Below the pieces are notes generated by a model. It did not search any database. It saw nothing but the letters and a program-made list of their open reading frames with translations, and was not told the DNA's origin. A stretch of DNA of 64,000 bases from the NCBI GenBank assembly GCA_030531165.1, contig JAUNOI010000003.1, forward strand, positions 21,196 through 85,195, given 5' to 3'. Source of the stretch: Lachnospiraceae bacterium (GTDB taxonomy: Bacteria > Bacillota > Clostridia > Lachnospirales > Lachnospiraceae). Each line of letters opens with the position of its first letter. Positions within the stretch are counted from its first letter, which is position 1. The translations under genes and the position numbers were made by a program. Below, piece by piece: positions 54,027 to 62,860 of this stretch.

Positions 54027-55938
54027 TGTTGACCGCATTACCATGTAAATTTTGTTCCCATTCTGCGCCAGATGATATGTTTGTCTGAAAGCTTTCTATC
54101 AATTCCTTCAGTTCTTTTTTTGATTTTATGATTAAATAAGGCTTTAAGGAGTTGTCTGTCGATTCTATGAATCCTTGATCCCTCATTAGATGAATATACG
54201 GTAATACGGATCTTCTGGATTTCGGATAACCGGCTTCGGTTAATTTGGAAGAAAGATATTTTGCGGAAGTAAAACCACGGTCATCCTCGTAGATTAGCTT
54301 CATTGTTGACAGGATAATCTCGTTTTCCTTTTTGTTTAGTTCGCTGGCAGGCCGATCTGTGATGAGATCAGAAAGATTATATTTTAATATAATATCCGGA
54401 AAACCATTTTCATCGACTGCAATCCTTTCAATTAGGATTTCAATATCTTTTCGATCCAGGATACCATTTTCTATGATTTCATCCAGAACTTCAAGAGCAG
54501 TCGTCCATGGATGTTTTCCATCCGGTGTTTTTCGTTCGGTCTTGGGAAGTTCCTGCAGCTGCATTTCGAGCAAATGAATATGTGCCAGAATGTCCTCTTG
54601 CAAAGCAAGATAACTTTCCGTGATCAGATCTTCATTTTTCGCATCAGAAGCCAAGTCTTTTATCTTTTGAGCGAATAAGGCCTTTAACTGTTTTTTTTGT
54701 CCATTCATCATTTTGCTGATTTCCAGCCTCTTTTCTTCTATCGATTTTTTCTCTGATTCAAAATCTTTCAAATGATAGTCGGCAATCGTTTCGCATAGGG
54801 TGTTCCGGCAAAGACGGATATAATTGATCACATCATTCATTAAAGCATTTTCTTCAATCAAATGTGCTTTTGGGCAATAGCGTTTTCCCTTTGAGTTGTA
54901 TGTACTGCATATATAATATTTTCGTTCTCCTTTCGATGTCATGCGAATAACAGGGGTAAGACGATTTCCACAATCTTTGCAAAACAGACAGGTTCCAAAT
55001 GGATGATGGATTTTCGTTTTGGAACATTTTCGCCGTCTGCCGCGATAATTTGTTTTCGCACGTTTGACTTTGATATCCTGTACGAGTTCAAAGGATGATT
55101 TATCGATGATAGCAGGATGATGATTCTCAAAAATGTATTGTTTTTCTGTTGGGATTCGTTTGTCTTTTCCGTGAACGGTAGTTCTGGCGCGCTTATGAAG
55201 GCGGTAGGTTCCAATATAGAAGTCATTGTCAAGAATATTCTTTACCATGCTGTCAGACCATTCTGGTACTACCTGCCAATTGCTGTGTTTTCCCTCCGCA
55301 AGTTCTCTCTCATGCCGGACAGCAGAGGGAGTAGGTACAAGATTTTCTGTTAGATAGGTGGCAATTTTTCGGTACCCAAAGCCTTGCATATAAAGTTCAT
55401 AAATCTGTTTGATCTGTTCCGCTTCATTCGGTACGATTTCAATGATTTCTTTCTTTTTATCATTTCTTTTATAACCGAATGGTACGCATGTCAAAAGTGT
55501 TCCCTCTTTCTGGCGTGCTCTTAGGACACGACGGATTTTCTTGCTGGTGTCTTTTACATATTTTTCGTTATACCACGTTTTAATGCCGATGATATCGTCA
55601 TCCGGCGTAAAGGAATCATAATTATCATCGATGACGATCAGATGTTTTCCACGTTCCTGAAACTCATCCAGCAAAAGCAGAACTTTCGCATTATGCCGTC
55701 CAAGGCGGGAGAAATCCTTCACCAATACCGTGTCAAGATCCTTATTCAGATCTGCCATCATCTGCTGAAAACCCGGACGGTCAAATTTATAGCCGGAAAT
55801 ACCATCATCTTCATACCAACGGTCTATGACAATATTTTTTGAAGCAGCATATTGGTTAATAATTAGTTTTTGATTTTCAATGGAAACATAGCTTCGTTTA
55901 TCATCATCCCTCGACAGCCTGACATATCCTGCGTTCAT
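54001..55938 (-). CDS. Large serine recombinase (site-specific integrase)
   Basis: A 645-residue serine recombinase. Catalytic Ser9 is in GYVRLSRDDDKR; resolvase domain residues ~1-145 (VKDFSRLGRHNAKV). A recombinase domain follows to ~270, then a zinc ribbon (CLFCKDCGNRL..YYICSTYNSKGKRYCP), and a long coiled coil (~370-450). The last seven residues (WYAGDDL) and the stop codon come from the interrupted target gene beyond the core. In the excised circle the same frame would end at AGG TGA after Arg. It would drive integration and excision of the element. Confidence 0.95.
   Translation of the reverse strand: MNAGYVRLSRDDDKRSYVSIENQKLIINQYAASKNIVIDRWYEDDGISGYKFDRPGFQQMMADLNKDLDTVLVKDFSRLGRHNAKVLLLLDEFQERGKHLIVIDDNYDSFTPDDDIIGIKTWYNEKYVKDTSKKIRRVLRARQKEGTLLTCVPFGYKRNDKKKEIIEIVPNEAEQIKQIYELYMQGFGYRKIATYLTENLVPTPSAVRHERELAEGKHSNWQVVPEWSDSMVKNILDNDFYIGTYRLHKRARTTVHGKDKRIPTEKQYIFENHHPAIIDKSSFELVQDIKVKRAKTNYRGRRRKCSKTKIHHPFGTCLFCKDCGNRLTPVIRMTSKGERKYYICSTYNSKGKRYCPKAHLIEENALMNDVINYIRLCRNTLCETIADYHLKDFESEKKSIEEKRLEISKMMNGQKKQLKALFAQKIKDLASDAKNEDLITESYLALQEDILAHIHLLEMQLQELPKTERKTPDGKHPWTTALEVLDEIIENGILDRKDIEILIERIAVDENGFPDIILKYNLSDLITDRPASELNKKENEIILSTMKLIYEDDRGFTSAKYLSSKLTEAGYPKSRRSVLPYIHLMRDQGFIESTDNSLKPYLIIKSKKELKELIESFQTNISSGAEWEQNLHGNAVNRWYAGDDL
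54023..54052. other. Left attachment site (attL) of the element
   Basis: Core CACCT (54023-54027), then 15 bases, then the arm ATGTAAATTT (54043-54052), which is the inverted partner of the arm at the right end. Confidence 0.75.
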
Positions 55939-56011
55939 AAAAGCCTCCTAATATATATTGAAAAAATAGAAACAAAATTTGATCATAAGATACATGAATT
56001 TTCTGAATATG

Positions 56012-56200
56012 TTAATCGTGGTTGATCGGGTAATGATTTTTAATCAGAGCCTTTAATCCATCGTGTATATTCTTTTCACTTTGTGCGTCTTGATAAATCA
56101 CAACACGGAAACCAAAATCAGTGTATTTCTTTTTCTCTTTTGATAAAGCATCTTCGTTCTGAAAATCAGATTTCCAGAGATAATAGACAGGCTTTGCCAA
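56012..56200 (-). CDS. Small conserved-looking protein of unknown function
   Basis: A 62-residue protein (starts MAKPVYYLWKSDFQNEDALS) with a TTG start codon preceded by GAAAGG ten bases upstream. It is rich in Lys, Tyr and Asp, ends NHYPINHD, and has no membrane segment or Cys. It stands between the recombinase and carB inside the element, in the same direction as the recombinase. A role in excision is conceivable, but I have no evidence for it. Confidence 0.5.
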   Translation of the reverse strand: MAKPVYYLWKSDFQNEDALSKEKKKYTDFGFRVVIYQDAQSEKNIHDGLKALIKNHYPINHD

Positions 56201-56310
56201 CGTATGACATCCTTTCAGATTTTCTTCATGTGTAAATTATGAGAAAAGTCAATGGTTGTGCGTGTCCAATAATGAAAAAGAAACTTTTTTACAAAAATTC
56301 TTCAAAAAGA

Positions 56311-56338
56311 TTGCGATTTGAAAAACTTTCTTTATAAT
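56311..56338 (+). promoter_or_regulatory. Predicted promoter of carB
   Basis: TTGCGA and TATAAT with a 16-base spacer, 46 bases before the carB start codon. No PyrR-type attenuator is seen between promoter and gene. Confidence 0.65.
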
Positions 56339-56384
56339 AGAAAGTGTATGAGATTGAAAAATTTGATAAAGAAGGAGATTTTTT

Positions 56385-59300
56385 ATGCCAAAAAGAACGG
56401 ATATTCACAAAGTACTTATTATCGGTTCCGGACCGATCGTTATTGGACAGGCGTGTGAGTTTGACTATTCTGGTACACAGGCTTGTAAAGCTTTAAAAAA
56501 ATTAGGATATGAGATCGTATTAGTAAACTCAAATCCTGCTACGATCATGACGGATCCGGAGACGGCAGATGTCACTTATATTGAACCATTGAATGTGGAA
56601 CGTTTGGAGCAGATTATTGCAAAAGAACGGCCGGATGCAGTACTTCCTAATCTGGGCGGACAGTCTGGGCTGAATTTATGTGCAGAGTTGAGCAAAGAGG
56701 GAATTTTAGACAAATATAACGTACAGGTGATCGGCGTCCAGATTGATGCAATCGAACGTGGAGAAGATCGCATTGAGTTTAAGAACACGATGAATGAACT
56801 CGGTATCGAGATGGCCCGCAGCCAGGTTGCATACAGCGTAGAAGAAGGACTTGAGATCGCGGACCGTTTAGGATATCCTGTTGTGCTTCGGCCGGCATAT
56901 ACGATGGGTGGAGCCGGAGGCGGACTCGTTTATAATAAAGAAGAATTAAAGACAGTTATGGCACGAGGACTTCAGGCAAGCCTTGTAGGACAGGTGTTAG
57001 TAGAAGAATCTATTTTAGGTTGGGAAGAATTAGAATTAGAGGTTGTTCGCGACTCAGAAGGCAATATGATCACAGTGTGCTTCATTGAGAACATTGACCC
57101 GATGGGTGTGCATACCGGAGATTCTTTCTGTGCAGCACCGATGCTTACGATTTCAAAAGAAGTACAGGCAAGACTTCAGGAACAGGCTTACAAAATTGTT
57201 GATTCTGTACAGGTAATCGGCGGCACGAACGTACAGTTCGCGCATGATCCGGTCAGTGATCGAATCATTGTTATTGAAATCAATCCGCGTACTTCCCGTT
57301 CATCCGCACTTGCATCGAAGGCAACTGGATTCCCGATTGCTTTAGTTTCTGCAATGCTCGCAACGGGTCTTACATTAAAAGATATTCCATGTGGAAAATA
57401 TGGCACGCTTGATAAATATGTTCCGGATGGAGATTATGTTGTAATTAAGTTTGCACGCTGGGCATTTGAAAAGTTTAAAGGGGTAGAGGATAAACTTGGC
57501 ACCCAGATGCGCGCAGTCGGCGAAGTTATGAGCATCGGTAAAAACTATAAAGAAGCATTCCAGAAAGCGATCCGCAGCCTGGAGACCGGACGTTATGGAC
57601 TTGGACATGCAAAGGATTTTGATACAAAATCCAAAGAAGAATTATTGAAGATGCTGATTACGCCGAGCAGTGAACGTCATTTCATTATGTATGAGGCCTT
57701 AAGAGCCGGTGCAACGGTTGATGAGATCTATGAATTGACGAGAGTTAAGAAGTATTTTATTGAACAGATGAAAGAATTGGTAGAAGAGGAAGAAGAACTT
57801 CTGAAATCCAAAGGATCTCTTCCGGCAGATGACTTGCTGATTTCGGCGAAAAGAGACGGATTTTCTGATAAGTATATCAGCCAGATTCTGGAAATCAGTG
57901 AGGACGATGTTCGAAACAGACGAATCAGCCTTGGCGTGGAAGAAGCATGGGAAGGCGTACACGTAAGTGGTACACCGGATAGTGCATACTATTATTCTAC
58001 TTACAATGCAGAGGATAAGAATCCGATCAAAGAGGACAAACCAAAGATCATGATCTTAGGCGGCGGCCCGAACCGTATCGGTCAGGGTATCGAGTTTGAT
58101 TACTGCTGCGTACATGCTTCTCAGGCATTGAAGAAATTAGGATTTGAAACGATTATCGTAAACTGTAATCCGGAGACAGTATCTACTGATTATGATACCT
58201 CGGATAAATTATACTTCGAACCATTGACATTAGAAGATGTATTGAGCATCTATAATAAAGAAAAACCGCTCGGAGTGATTGCGCAGTTTGGTGGACAGAC
58301 ACCACTGAACTTAGCTTCCGAATTAGAAAAGAACGGAGTTCGTATCCTGGGTACTTCTCCGGCAGTCATTGATTTGGCAGAGGACCGCGATCAGTTCCGT
58401 GCAATGATGGATAAACTGGAAATTCCTATGCCGGAATCGGGCATGGCAACTACGGTAGACGAAGCGCTCAAAATCGCAGAAGAGATCGGATATCCGGTTA
58501 TGGTGCGTCCATCTTATGTCCTTGGCGGACGTGGTATGGAAGTTGTATATGATCCGGAATCCATGACCGGTTATATGAAAGCGGCAGTCGGTGTGACTCC
58601 TGACAGACCAATTTTGATCGACCGTTTCTTAGGTCATGCGACAGAATGCGAGGCAGACGCGATCAGCGACGGTACCCATGCATTTGTACCTGCGGTTATG
58701 GAACACATCGAACTTGCAGGCGTACATTCCGGAGATTCTGCATGTATCGTTCCATCTGCACATATTTCTGATGAGAACGTTGCGACGATCAAAGAATATA
58801 CGAGGAAGATTGCAGAAGAGATGCATGTCCGCGGATTGATGAATATGCAGTATGCGATTGAGAATGGCAAAGTCTTCGTATTAGAAGCGAATCCGCGTGC
58901 TTCCCGTACGGTACCGTTAGTATCGAAAGTCTGCAATATTCGCATGGTGCCGCTTGCAACAGAGATTATTACATCGGAGATTACAGGACGTCCGTCACCG
59001 GTTCCGAATTTAAAAGAACAGGTGATCCCGAATTATGGAGTAAAAGAAGCTGTATTCCCATTCAATATGTTCCAGGAAGTTGACCCGATTTTAGGACCGG
59101 AAATGCGTTCTACCGGAGAAGTTTTAGGTCTTTCCAGCTCTTATGGAGAGGCTTTCTATAAAGCACAGGAGGCAGCATCTCTGAAACTGCCATTAGATGG
59201 CACTGTACTGATCTCGGTTAACCGCAAGGATAAAGAAGAAGTGGTCGATGTTGCGAAGATTTTTGCAGAAAATGGATTCCGTATTCTTGCAACAGAAGGC

Positions 59301-59609
59301 AATTATAAACGGATCAGCGAAGCCGGTATTCCTGCTGAGAAAGTGAAAAAGCTCCATGAAGGCCGTCCGAATATTTATGATCTGATCACAAACGGAAAGA
59401 TTGATATTGTCATCAATTCTCCGGTTGGCAAGGATAGTACAAATGATGACAGCTACCTGAGAAAGGCTGCGATCAAGGCGAAGATTCCATATTATACAAC
59501 AATTGCAGCAGCTCTTGCGACTGCAAAGGGAATTCATGAGATTAAAGTGAATGGAAACAGCGAGATAAAATCTCTTCAGGAATTGCATAGCGAAATTCAC
59601 GATAAATAA
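56385..59609 (+). CDS. carB: Carbamoyl-phosphate synthase large subunit homologue
   Basis: A full-length 1074-residue CarB with two homologous ATP-grasp halves (VLIIGSGPIVIGQACEFDYS and MILGGGPNRIGQGIEFDYCC) and a C-terminal MGS-like allosteric domain (LISVNRKDKEEVVDVAKIF..). It would make carbamoyl phosphate for pyrimidines and arginine from ammonia, bicarbonate and two ATP. No carA small subunit is adjacent, though CarA normally supplies the ammonia. Several stretches (MTISKEVQARLQEQAYKIVD) differ from housekeeping CarB that I recall, so it could be a paralogue. It is carried inside the element. Confidence 0.93.
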   Translation: MPKRTDIHKVLIIGSGPIVIGQACEFDYSGTQACKALKKLGYEIVLVNSNPATIMTDPETADVTYIEPLNVERLEQIIAKERPDAVLPNLGGQSGLNLCAELSKEGILDKYNVQVIGVQIDAIERGEDRIEFKNTMNELGIEMARSQVAYSVEEGLEIADRLGYPVVLRPAYTMGGAGGGLVYNKEELKTVMARGLQASLVGQVLVEESILGWEELELEVVRDSEGNMITVCFIENIDPMGVHTGDSFCAAPMLTISKEVQARLQEQAYKIVDSVQVIGGTNVQFAHDPVSDRIIVIEINPRTSRSSALASKATGFPIALVSAMLATGLTLKDIPCGKYGTLDKYVPDGDYVVIKFARWAFEKFKGVEDKLGTQMRAVGEVMSIGKNYKEAFQKAIRSLETGRYGLGHAKDFDTKSKEELLKMLITPSSERHFIMYEALRAGATVDEIYELTRVKKYFIEQMKELVEEEEELLKSKGSLPADDLLISAKRDGFSDKYISQILEISEDDVRNRRISLGVEEAWEGVHVSGTPDSAYYYSTYNAEDKNPIKEDKPKIMILGGGPNRIGQGIEFDYCCVHASQALKKLGFETIIVNCNPETVSTDYDTSDKLYFEPLTLEDVLSIYNKEKPLGVIAQFGGQTPLNLASELEKNGVRILGTSPAVIDLAEDRDQFRAMMDKLEIPMPESGMATTVDEALKIAEEIGYPVMVRPSYVLGGRGMEVVYDPESMTGYMKAAVGVTPDRPILIDRFLGHATECEADAISDGTHAFVPAVMEHIELAGVHSGDSACIVPSAHISDENVATIKEYTRKIAEEMHVRGLMNMQYAIENGKVFVLEANPRASRTVPLVSKVCNIRMVPLATEIITSEITGRPSPVPNLKEQVIPNYGVKEAVFPFNMFQEVDPILGPEMRSTGEVLGLSSSYGEAFYKAQEAASLKLPLDGTVLISVNRKDKEEVVDVAKIFAENGFRILATEGNYKRISEAGIPAEKVKKLHEGRPNIYDLITNGKIDIVINSPVGKDSTNDDSYLRKAAIKAKIPYYTTIAAALATAKGIHEIKVNGNSEIKSLQELHSEIHDK

Positions 59610-59682
59610 GCTGAAACATGAAATAGCAAAGGAATACCGGCATTTGCCGGGTTCTTTTGCTGCTATCATTAAGGAGGATAAT

Positions 59683-61089
59683 ATGGGTGGTTTTTTTGGC
59701 GTAACATCAAAACAGGATTGTGTATTTGATCTGTTTTTTGGAACGGATTATCATTCACACCTTGGAACAAGACGTGCAGGGATGGCGGTATATGATAAAG
59801 AAAAAGGATTTGACCGTGCGATTCATAATATTGAAAATTCACCTTTCCGTACAAAATTTGACAGAGATGTCAATATTATGCAGGGAAATATGGGAATCGG
59901 ATGTATTTCGGATTATGAGCCGCAGCCTTTGATCGTGCGTTCTCATCATGGGACTTATGCGATCATGACCGTTGGTAAAATTAACAATATTGATCAGATC
60001 ATTAAGGATATTTTTAAGACAGGGCATGCGCATTTTTTGGAAATGAGTGGTGGAGATATCAATGCGACGGAGTTGGTTGCTGCGATCATTAACCAGAAGG
60101 ATAATATTATAGAAGGAATTCAATACGCGCAGGAGATTATCGATGGTTCAATGTCGATTGTCCTTTTGACGCCAAAAGGAATCTATGCGGCCAGAGACAG
60201 ACTGGGAAGAACTCCGATTGCACTGGGGCAAAATGATGATGGATATTGCCTCGCTTTTGAAAGCTTTTCTTATCTGAACCTCGGTTACCGTGCTCTTAGA
60301 GAATTGGGACCGGGAGAGATTGTTATTATGACGCCGGAATCTGTCCGGACGTTGGTAAAACCTGGAACGGAGATGAAGATCTGCACATTTCTATGGGTTT
60401 ATTATGGATATCCATCTTCTTCCTATGAGGGAATTAGTGTAGAAAAGATGAGATATCACTGTGGTGAGAAGCTTGCACAGAGGGATAATGCCAAACCGGA
60501 TATTGTGGCTGGTGTTCCGGATTCCGGTACGGCTCATGCGGTTGGATATGCGAATGCATCCGGAATTCCGTTTTCCAGACCATTTATTAAGTATACGCCG
60601 ACATGGCCGCGTTCCTTTATGCCAACGATGCAGAGCAGACGAAATCTGATCGCGAAGATGAAATTAATTCCTGTTCATGATTTGATTGAGAATAAAAGCT
60701 TGTTGTTGATTGATGATTCTATCGTTCGTGGAACGCAGCTTCGAGAAACGACGGAATTCTTGTATAAAAGCGGAGCGAAAGAAGTTCATGTCAGACCTGC
60801 GTGTCCACCAATTATGTATGGCTGCAAATATTTGAATTTCTCACGTTCTACTTCAGATATGGATCTGATTGCACGCCGTGTGATCGCGGAGATGAATGTG
60901 GGATATAAACATGTCAATCTTGCACCATATTCTGATCCTGATACGCCGGAATATCAAAATATGATTGACCGGATCTGCGAAAAGCTGAATTTCACATCCC
61001 TGCGTTATCACAGACTGGATGATATGATAGAGTCAGTAGGGTTAGATAGAAGCAAATTATGTACTTACTGTTGGGACGGAAGAGAATAA
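59683..61089 (+). CDS. PurF-like amidophosphoribosyltransferase paralogue lacking the catalytic cysteine
   Basis: A 468-residue protein with the Ntn glutaminase plus PRTase architecture of PurF. The PRPP loop LLLIDDSIVRGTQLRETT is intact and so are parts of the glutaminase core (HLGTRRAGMAVYD). The N-terminus is MGGFFGV where PurF has MCGIVGI-like sequence, so the nucleophilic Cys is Gly. It cannot hydrolyse glutamine by the known mechanism and may use free ammonia or have another task. The ATG at 59683 follows AAGGAGGATAAT; it lies 73 bases after carB and is probably co-transcribed. Confidence 0.9.
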   Translation: MGGFFGVTSKQDCVFDLFFGTDYHSHLGTRRAGMAVYDKEKGFDRAIHNIENSPFRTKFDRDVNIMQGNMGIGCISDYEPQPLIVRSHHGTYAIMTVGKINNIDQIIKDIFKTGHAHFLEMSGGDINATELVAAIINQKDNIIEGIQYAQEIIDGSMSIVLLTPKGIYAARDRLGRTPIALGQNDDGYCLAFESFSYLNLGYRALRELGPGEIVIMTPESVRTLVKPGTEMKICTFLWVYYGYPSSSYEGISVEKMRYHCGEKLAQRDNAKPDIVAGVPDSGTAHAVGYANASGIPFSRPFIKYTPTWPRSFMPTMQSRRNLIAKMKLIPVHDLIENKSLLLIDDSIVRGTQLRETTEFLYKSGAKEVHVRPACPPIMYGCKYLNFSRSTSDMDLIARRVIAEMNVGYKHVNLAPYSDPDTPEYQNMIDRICEKLNFTSLRYHRLDDMIESVGLDRSKLCTYCWDGRE

Positions 61090-61098
61090 GGTAAGAAC

Positions 61099-61137
61099 AA
61101 GACCCGGAAAACAGATGACTGTTTTGTCCGGGTCTTT
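61099..61137. terminator. Bidirectional terminator between PurF-like and nicotinamidase-like genes
   Basis: AAGACCCGGAAAACA with TGTTTTGTCCGGGTCTT, a 15-bp stem with one bulge, six-base loop, T and A ends. Confidence 0.9.
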
Positions 61138-61148
61138 TGAATGGCAAT

Positions 61149-61673
61149 TTATTCATGTTCAATCTGAATCTGACAGGCTTTCATCGCCTGAAGGGCAGTC
61201 TTGTGGCTTTCCGGCGTTACTCCGGCACAGCATGATGCATCAACGATCAATACTGCTTCCGGTAGAAATGCTTTGATGAGCATCACATTGGAAATAACAC
61301 AAATATCTGTACATAATCCGATAAAAGTAATGCTTTGAATCGGCTCTTTTTGGTCCATAGCTGTCAATATGGAAGCTAGTTCGGAAGAACCAAAGGTGAC
61401 TTTGTCAATTGCTTTTTCTGTACGCAGAGCTTCGAGTTCTGGATGGATCTCCCATCCTTTTGTTCCTCTGATGCAGTGCGGAACAGGGAGATTTTGTCCT
61501 TCCTGTGTCTGCATATAATCTGTGTCATGTGTATCCCTTGTGAAGAGGATCTTTCCATCAAAGGTCTTTATCTTTTGTATAACATTGGGTATGATAGCCT
61601 GTGCTTCAGCGGTCCCCAACGTTCCATCGATAAAATCATTCTGCATATCAACTACAATTAATATATTCTGCAT
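61149..61673 (-). CDS. Isochorismatase-family cysteine hydrolase (nicotinamidase-like)
   Basis: A 174-residue cysteine hydrolase. Catalytic Asp9 is in IVVDMQNDF and the Cys in GLCTDICVISN; FTRDTHDTDYMQTQEGQNLP and PVPHCIRGTKGWEIHPEL supply the metal-binding Asp and His residues seen in nicotinamidases. The likely reaction is nicotinamide to nicotinate, feeding NAD salvage, but other amide substrates are possible. It is followed on the same strand by no gene up to the terminator and preceded by the NUDIX gene 13 bases away. Confidence 0.88.
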   Translation of the reverse strand: MQNILIVVDMQNDFIDGTLGTAEAQAIIPNVIQKIKTFDGKILFTRDTHDTDYMQTQEGQNLPVPHCIRGTKGWEIHPELEALRTEKAIDKVTFGSSELASILTAMDQKEPIQSITFIGLCTDICVISNVMLIKAFLPEAVLIVDASCCAGVTPESHKTALQAMKACQIQIEHE

Positions 61674-61686
61674 GTGGCTCTCCTTA

Positions 61687-62187
61687 TTATTCGAAAGCTT
61701 TTTTTATGCTGTCATAATGGAGAAAGATCCCTTGTGCAGCAAATTCTTTGATTTCATCTAGTGTTGCGAGCATATATCCATCGATTTCCACTTCCTGAAA
61801 ATTCAGATCGGATTCATCGAAATCCTTAATAAAGCGATACACATCTACAAAGTAGTTATCACCTTCTCCGGGATTTTCACGGTGGTAATCGAATAGGAAA
61901 CCACCTTCAGCATTGGAAACATCCAGCCCGGTTTCTTCTTTGACTTCACGAATGACTGCATCTTTGGAAGATTCGCCTGCTCGGACACCTCCTCCGGAAA
62001 CTTCCCACCAGCCGGGAGCCCAGCTTTTTGTCATAACACGTTTGGTGATCAAAAACTTTCCATCTGGCCGTACGATTACGCCCAACACGGTCAAATGATA
62101 TTCATCATCCGCAAGACACCAGTCATTCCGTTTCATTGTCCGTCCGGTTTTCTGTTTATTTTTATCATAAATATCCCAGTATTCCAT
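61687..62187 (-). CDS. NUDIX hydrolase
   Basis: A 166-residue NUDIX protein with the signature GGGVRAGESSKDAVIREV plus KEETGLDV, the GX5EX7REUXEEXGU motif. N-terminal MEYWDIYDKNKQKTGRTMKR resembles isopentenyl-diphosphate isomerase-like and 8-oxo-type NUDIX starts. The substrate is a nucleoside diphosphate derivative of unknown identity. It is 13 bases before the nicotinamidase-like gene on the minus strand and shares its transcript. Confidence 0.9.
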   Translation of the reverse strand: MEYWDIYDKNKQKTGRTMKRNDWCLADDEYHLTVLGVIVRPDGKFLITKRVMTKSWAPGWWEVSGGGVRAGESSKDAVIREVKEETGLDVSNAEGGFLFDYHRENPGEGDNYFVDVYRFIKDFDESDLNFQEVEIDGYMLATLDEIKEFAAQGIFLHYDSIKKAFE

Positions 62188-62355
62188 GTGTTTTATTCCT
62201 TTCTCATTTTAATTATAAATCGTATTATAGCATAAAAATCTGCTTTCGGAAGAGTTTTGTAAAAATTCACGGAAAATTAAGAGTTGCAATCTTCCATGAA
62301 TCAAAAGTTATGGTATAATAAAAAAAGCAGATATACTAAAGGAGAAGGCAGTCAT

Positions 62356-62628
62356 ATGAAAAATAATGAGAGATGGTCGATTGCTATGTTTATTATTATT
62401 TTTATTCTTGCAGTATGTGAATTTATTATATTGCCGGATGGAATTGGAATTCGTTTAGGTGACGGATTAAAGCATTATTGCAGAATAAAACCATATGAGA
62501 TCATTGTTCCGGTCCTTATTTCAGGTTTTGGAGCAGGGCTTGTGCATCATGGAACGATTCGAAAGGGGATCATCTTTTTTTTAATTGGAATCATCATTTT
62601 TATTGCAACATTTATTTATCAATTATAG
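62356..62628 (+). CDS. Small membrane protein of unknown function
   Basis: A 90-residue protein with three hydrophobic segments (WSIAMFIIIFILAVCEFIIL, IIVPVLISGFGAGLVHHG and GIIFFLIGIIIFIATFI). GGAGAAGGCAGTCAT precedes the ATG at 62356. No family recognised. It lies 37 bases before the Cys-rich protein and may be co-expressed. Confidence 0.7.
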   Translation: MKNNERWSIAMFIIIFILAVCEFIILPDGIGIRLGDGLKHYCRIKPYEIIVPVLISGFGAGLVHHGTIRKGIIFFLIGIIIFIATFIYQL

Positions 62629-62665
62629 AGACTTTAAAGAAGGTATCCAATACGAAGGAAATATT

Positions 62666-62860
62666 ATGACAGAAAAAAAGAAGATTTACGGTACATGCGA
62701 AACATGTACTTATTATAGTTACGATGAAGAATTTGAAGAATATGTGTGTGATGTGAATATGGATGAAGATGAGTACTGCAGGTTTTTATCCAGCAAGCAC
62801 TATCAATGCCCTTATTGGAGAGATGGTAACGAATATGCGGTTGTTCGTCATCAGATGTAA
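62666..62860 (+). CDS. Small Cys-rich putative metal-binding protein
   Basis: A 64-residue protein with Cys in CETCTYYSYD, EYVCDVNMDEDEYCRF and HYQCPYWRDG, five in all, reminiscent of a Zn-ribbon-like small family common in Lachnospiraceae (from memory). Its stop codon is 22 bases from the right core of the element, so it lies just inside the border. GAAGGAAATATT precedes the ATG at 62666. Confidence 0.75.
   Translation: MTEKKKIYGTCETCTYYSYDEEFEEYVCDVNMDEDEYCRFLSSKHYQCPYWRDGNEYAVVRHQM

Noticed and set aside
54001-55938. The recombinase as a small invertase controlling DNA inversion
   Set aside because: It is a large serine recombinase, and the two sites are in direct orientation, which gives excision rather than inversion.
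59610-59682. A terminator between carB and the PurF-like gene
   Set aside because: A hairpin (GCAAAGGAA..TTCTTTTGC type) is present but has no T run, so read-through into the next gene is more likely.
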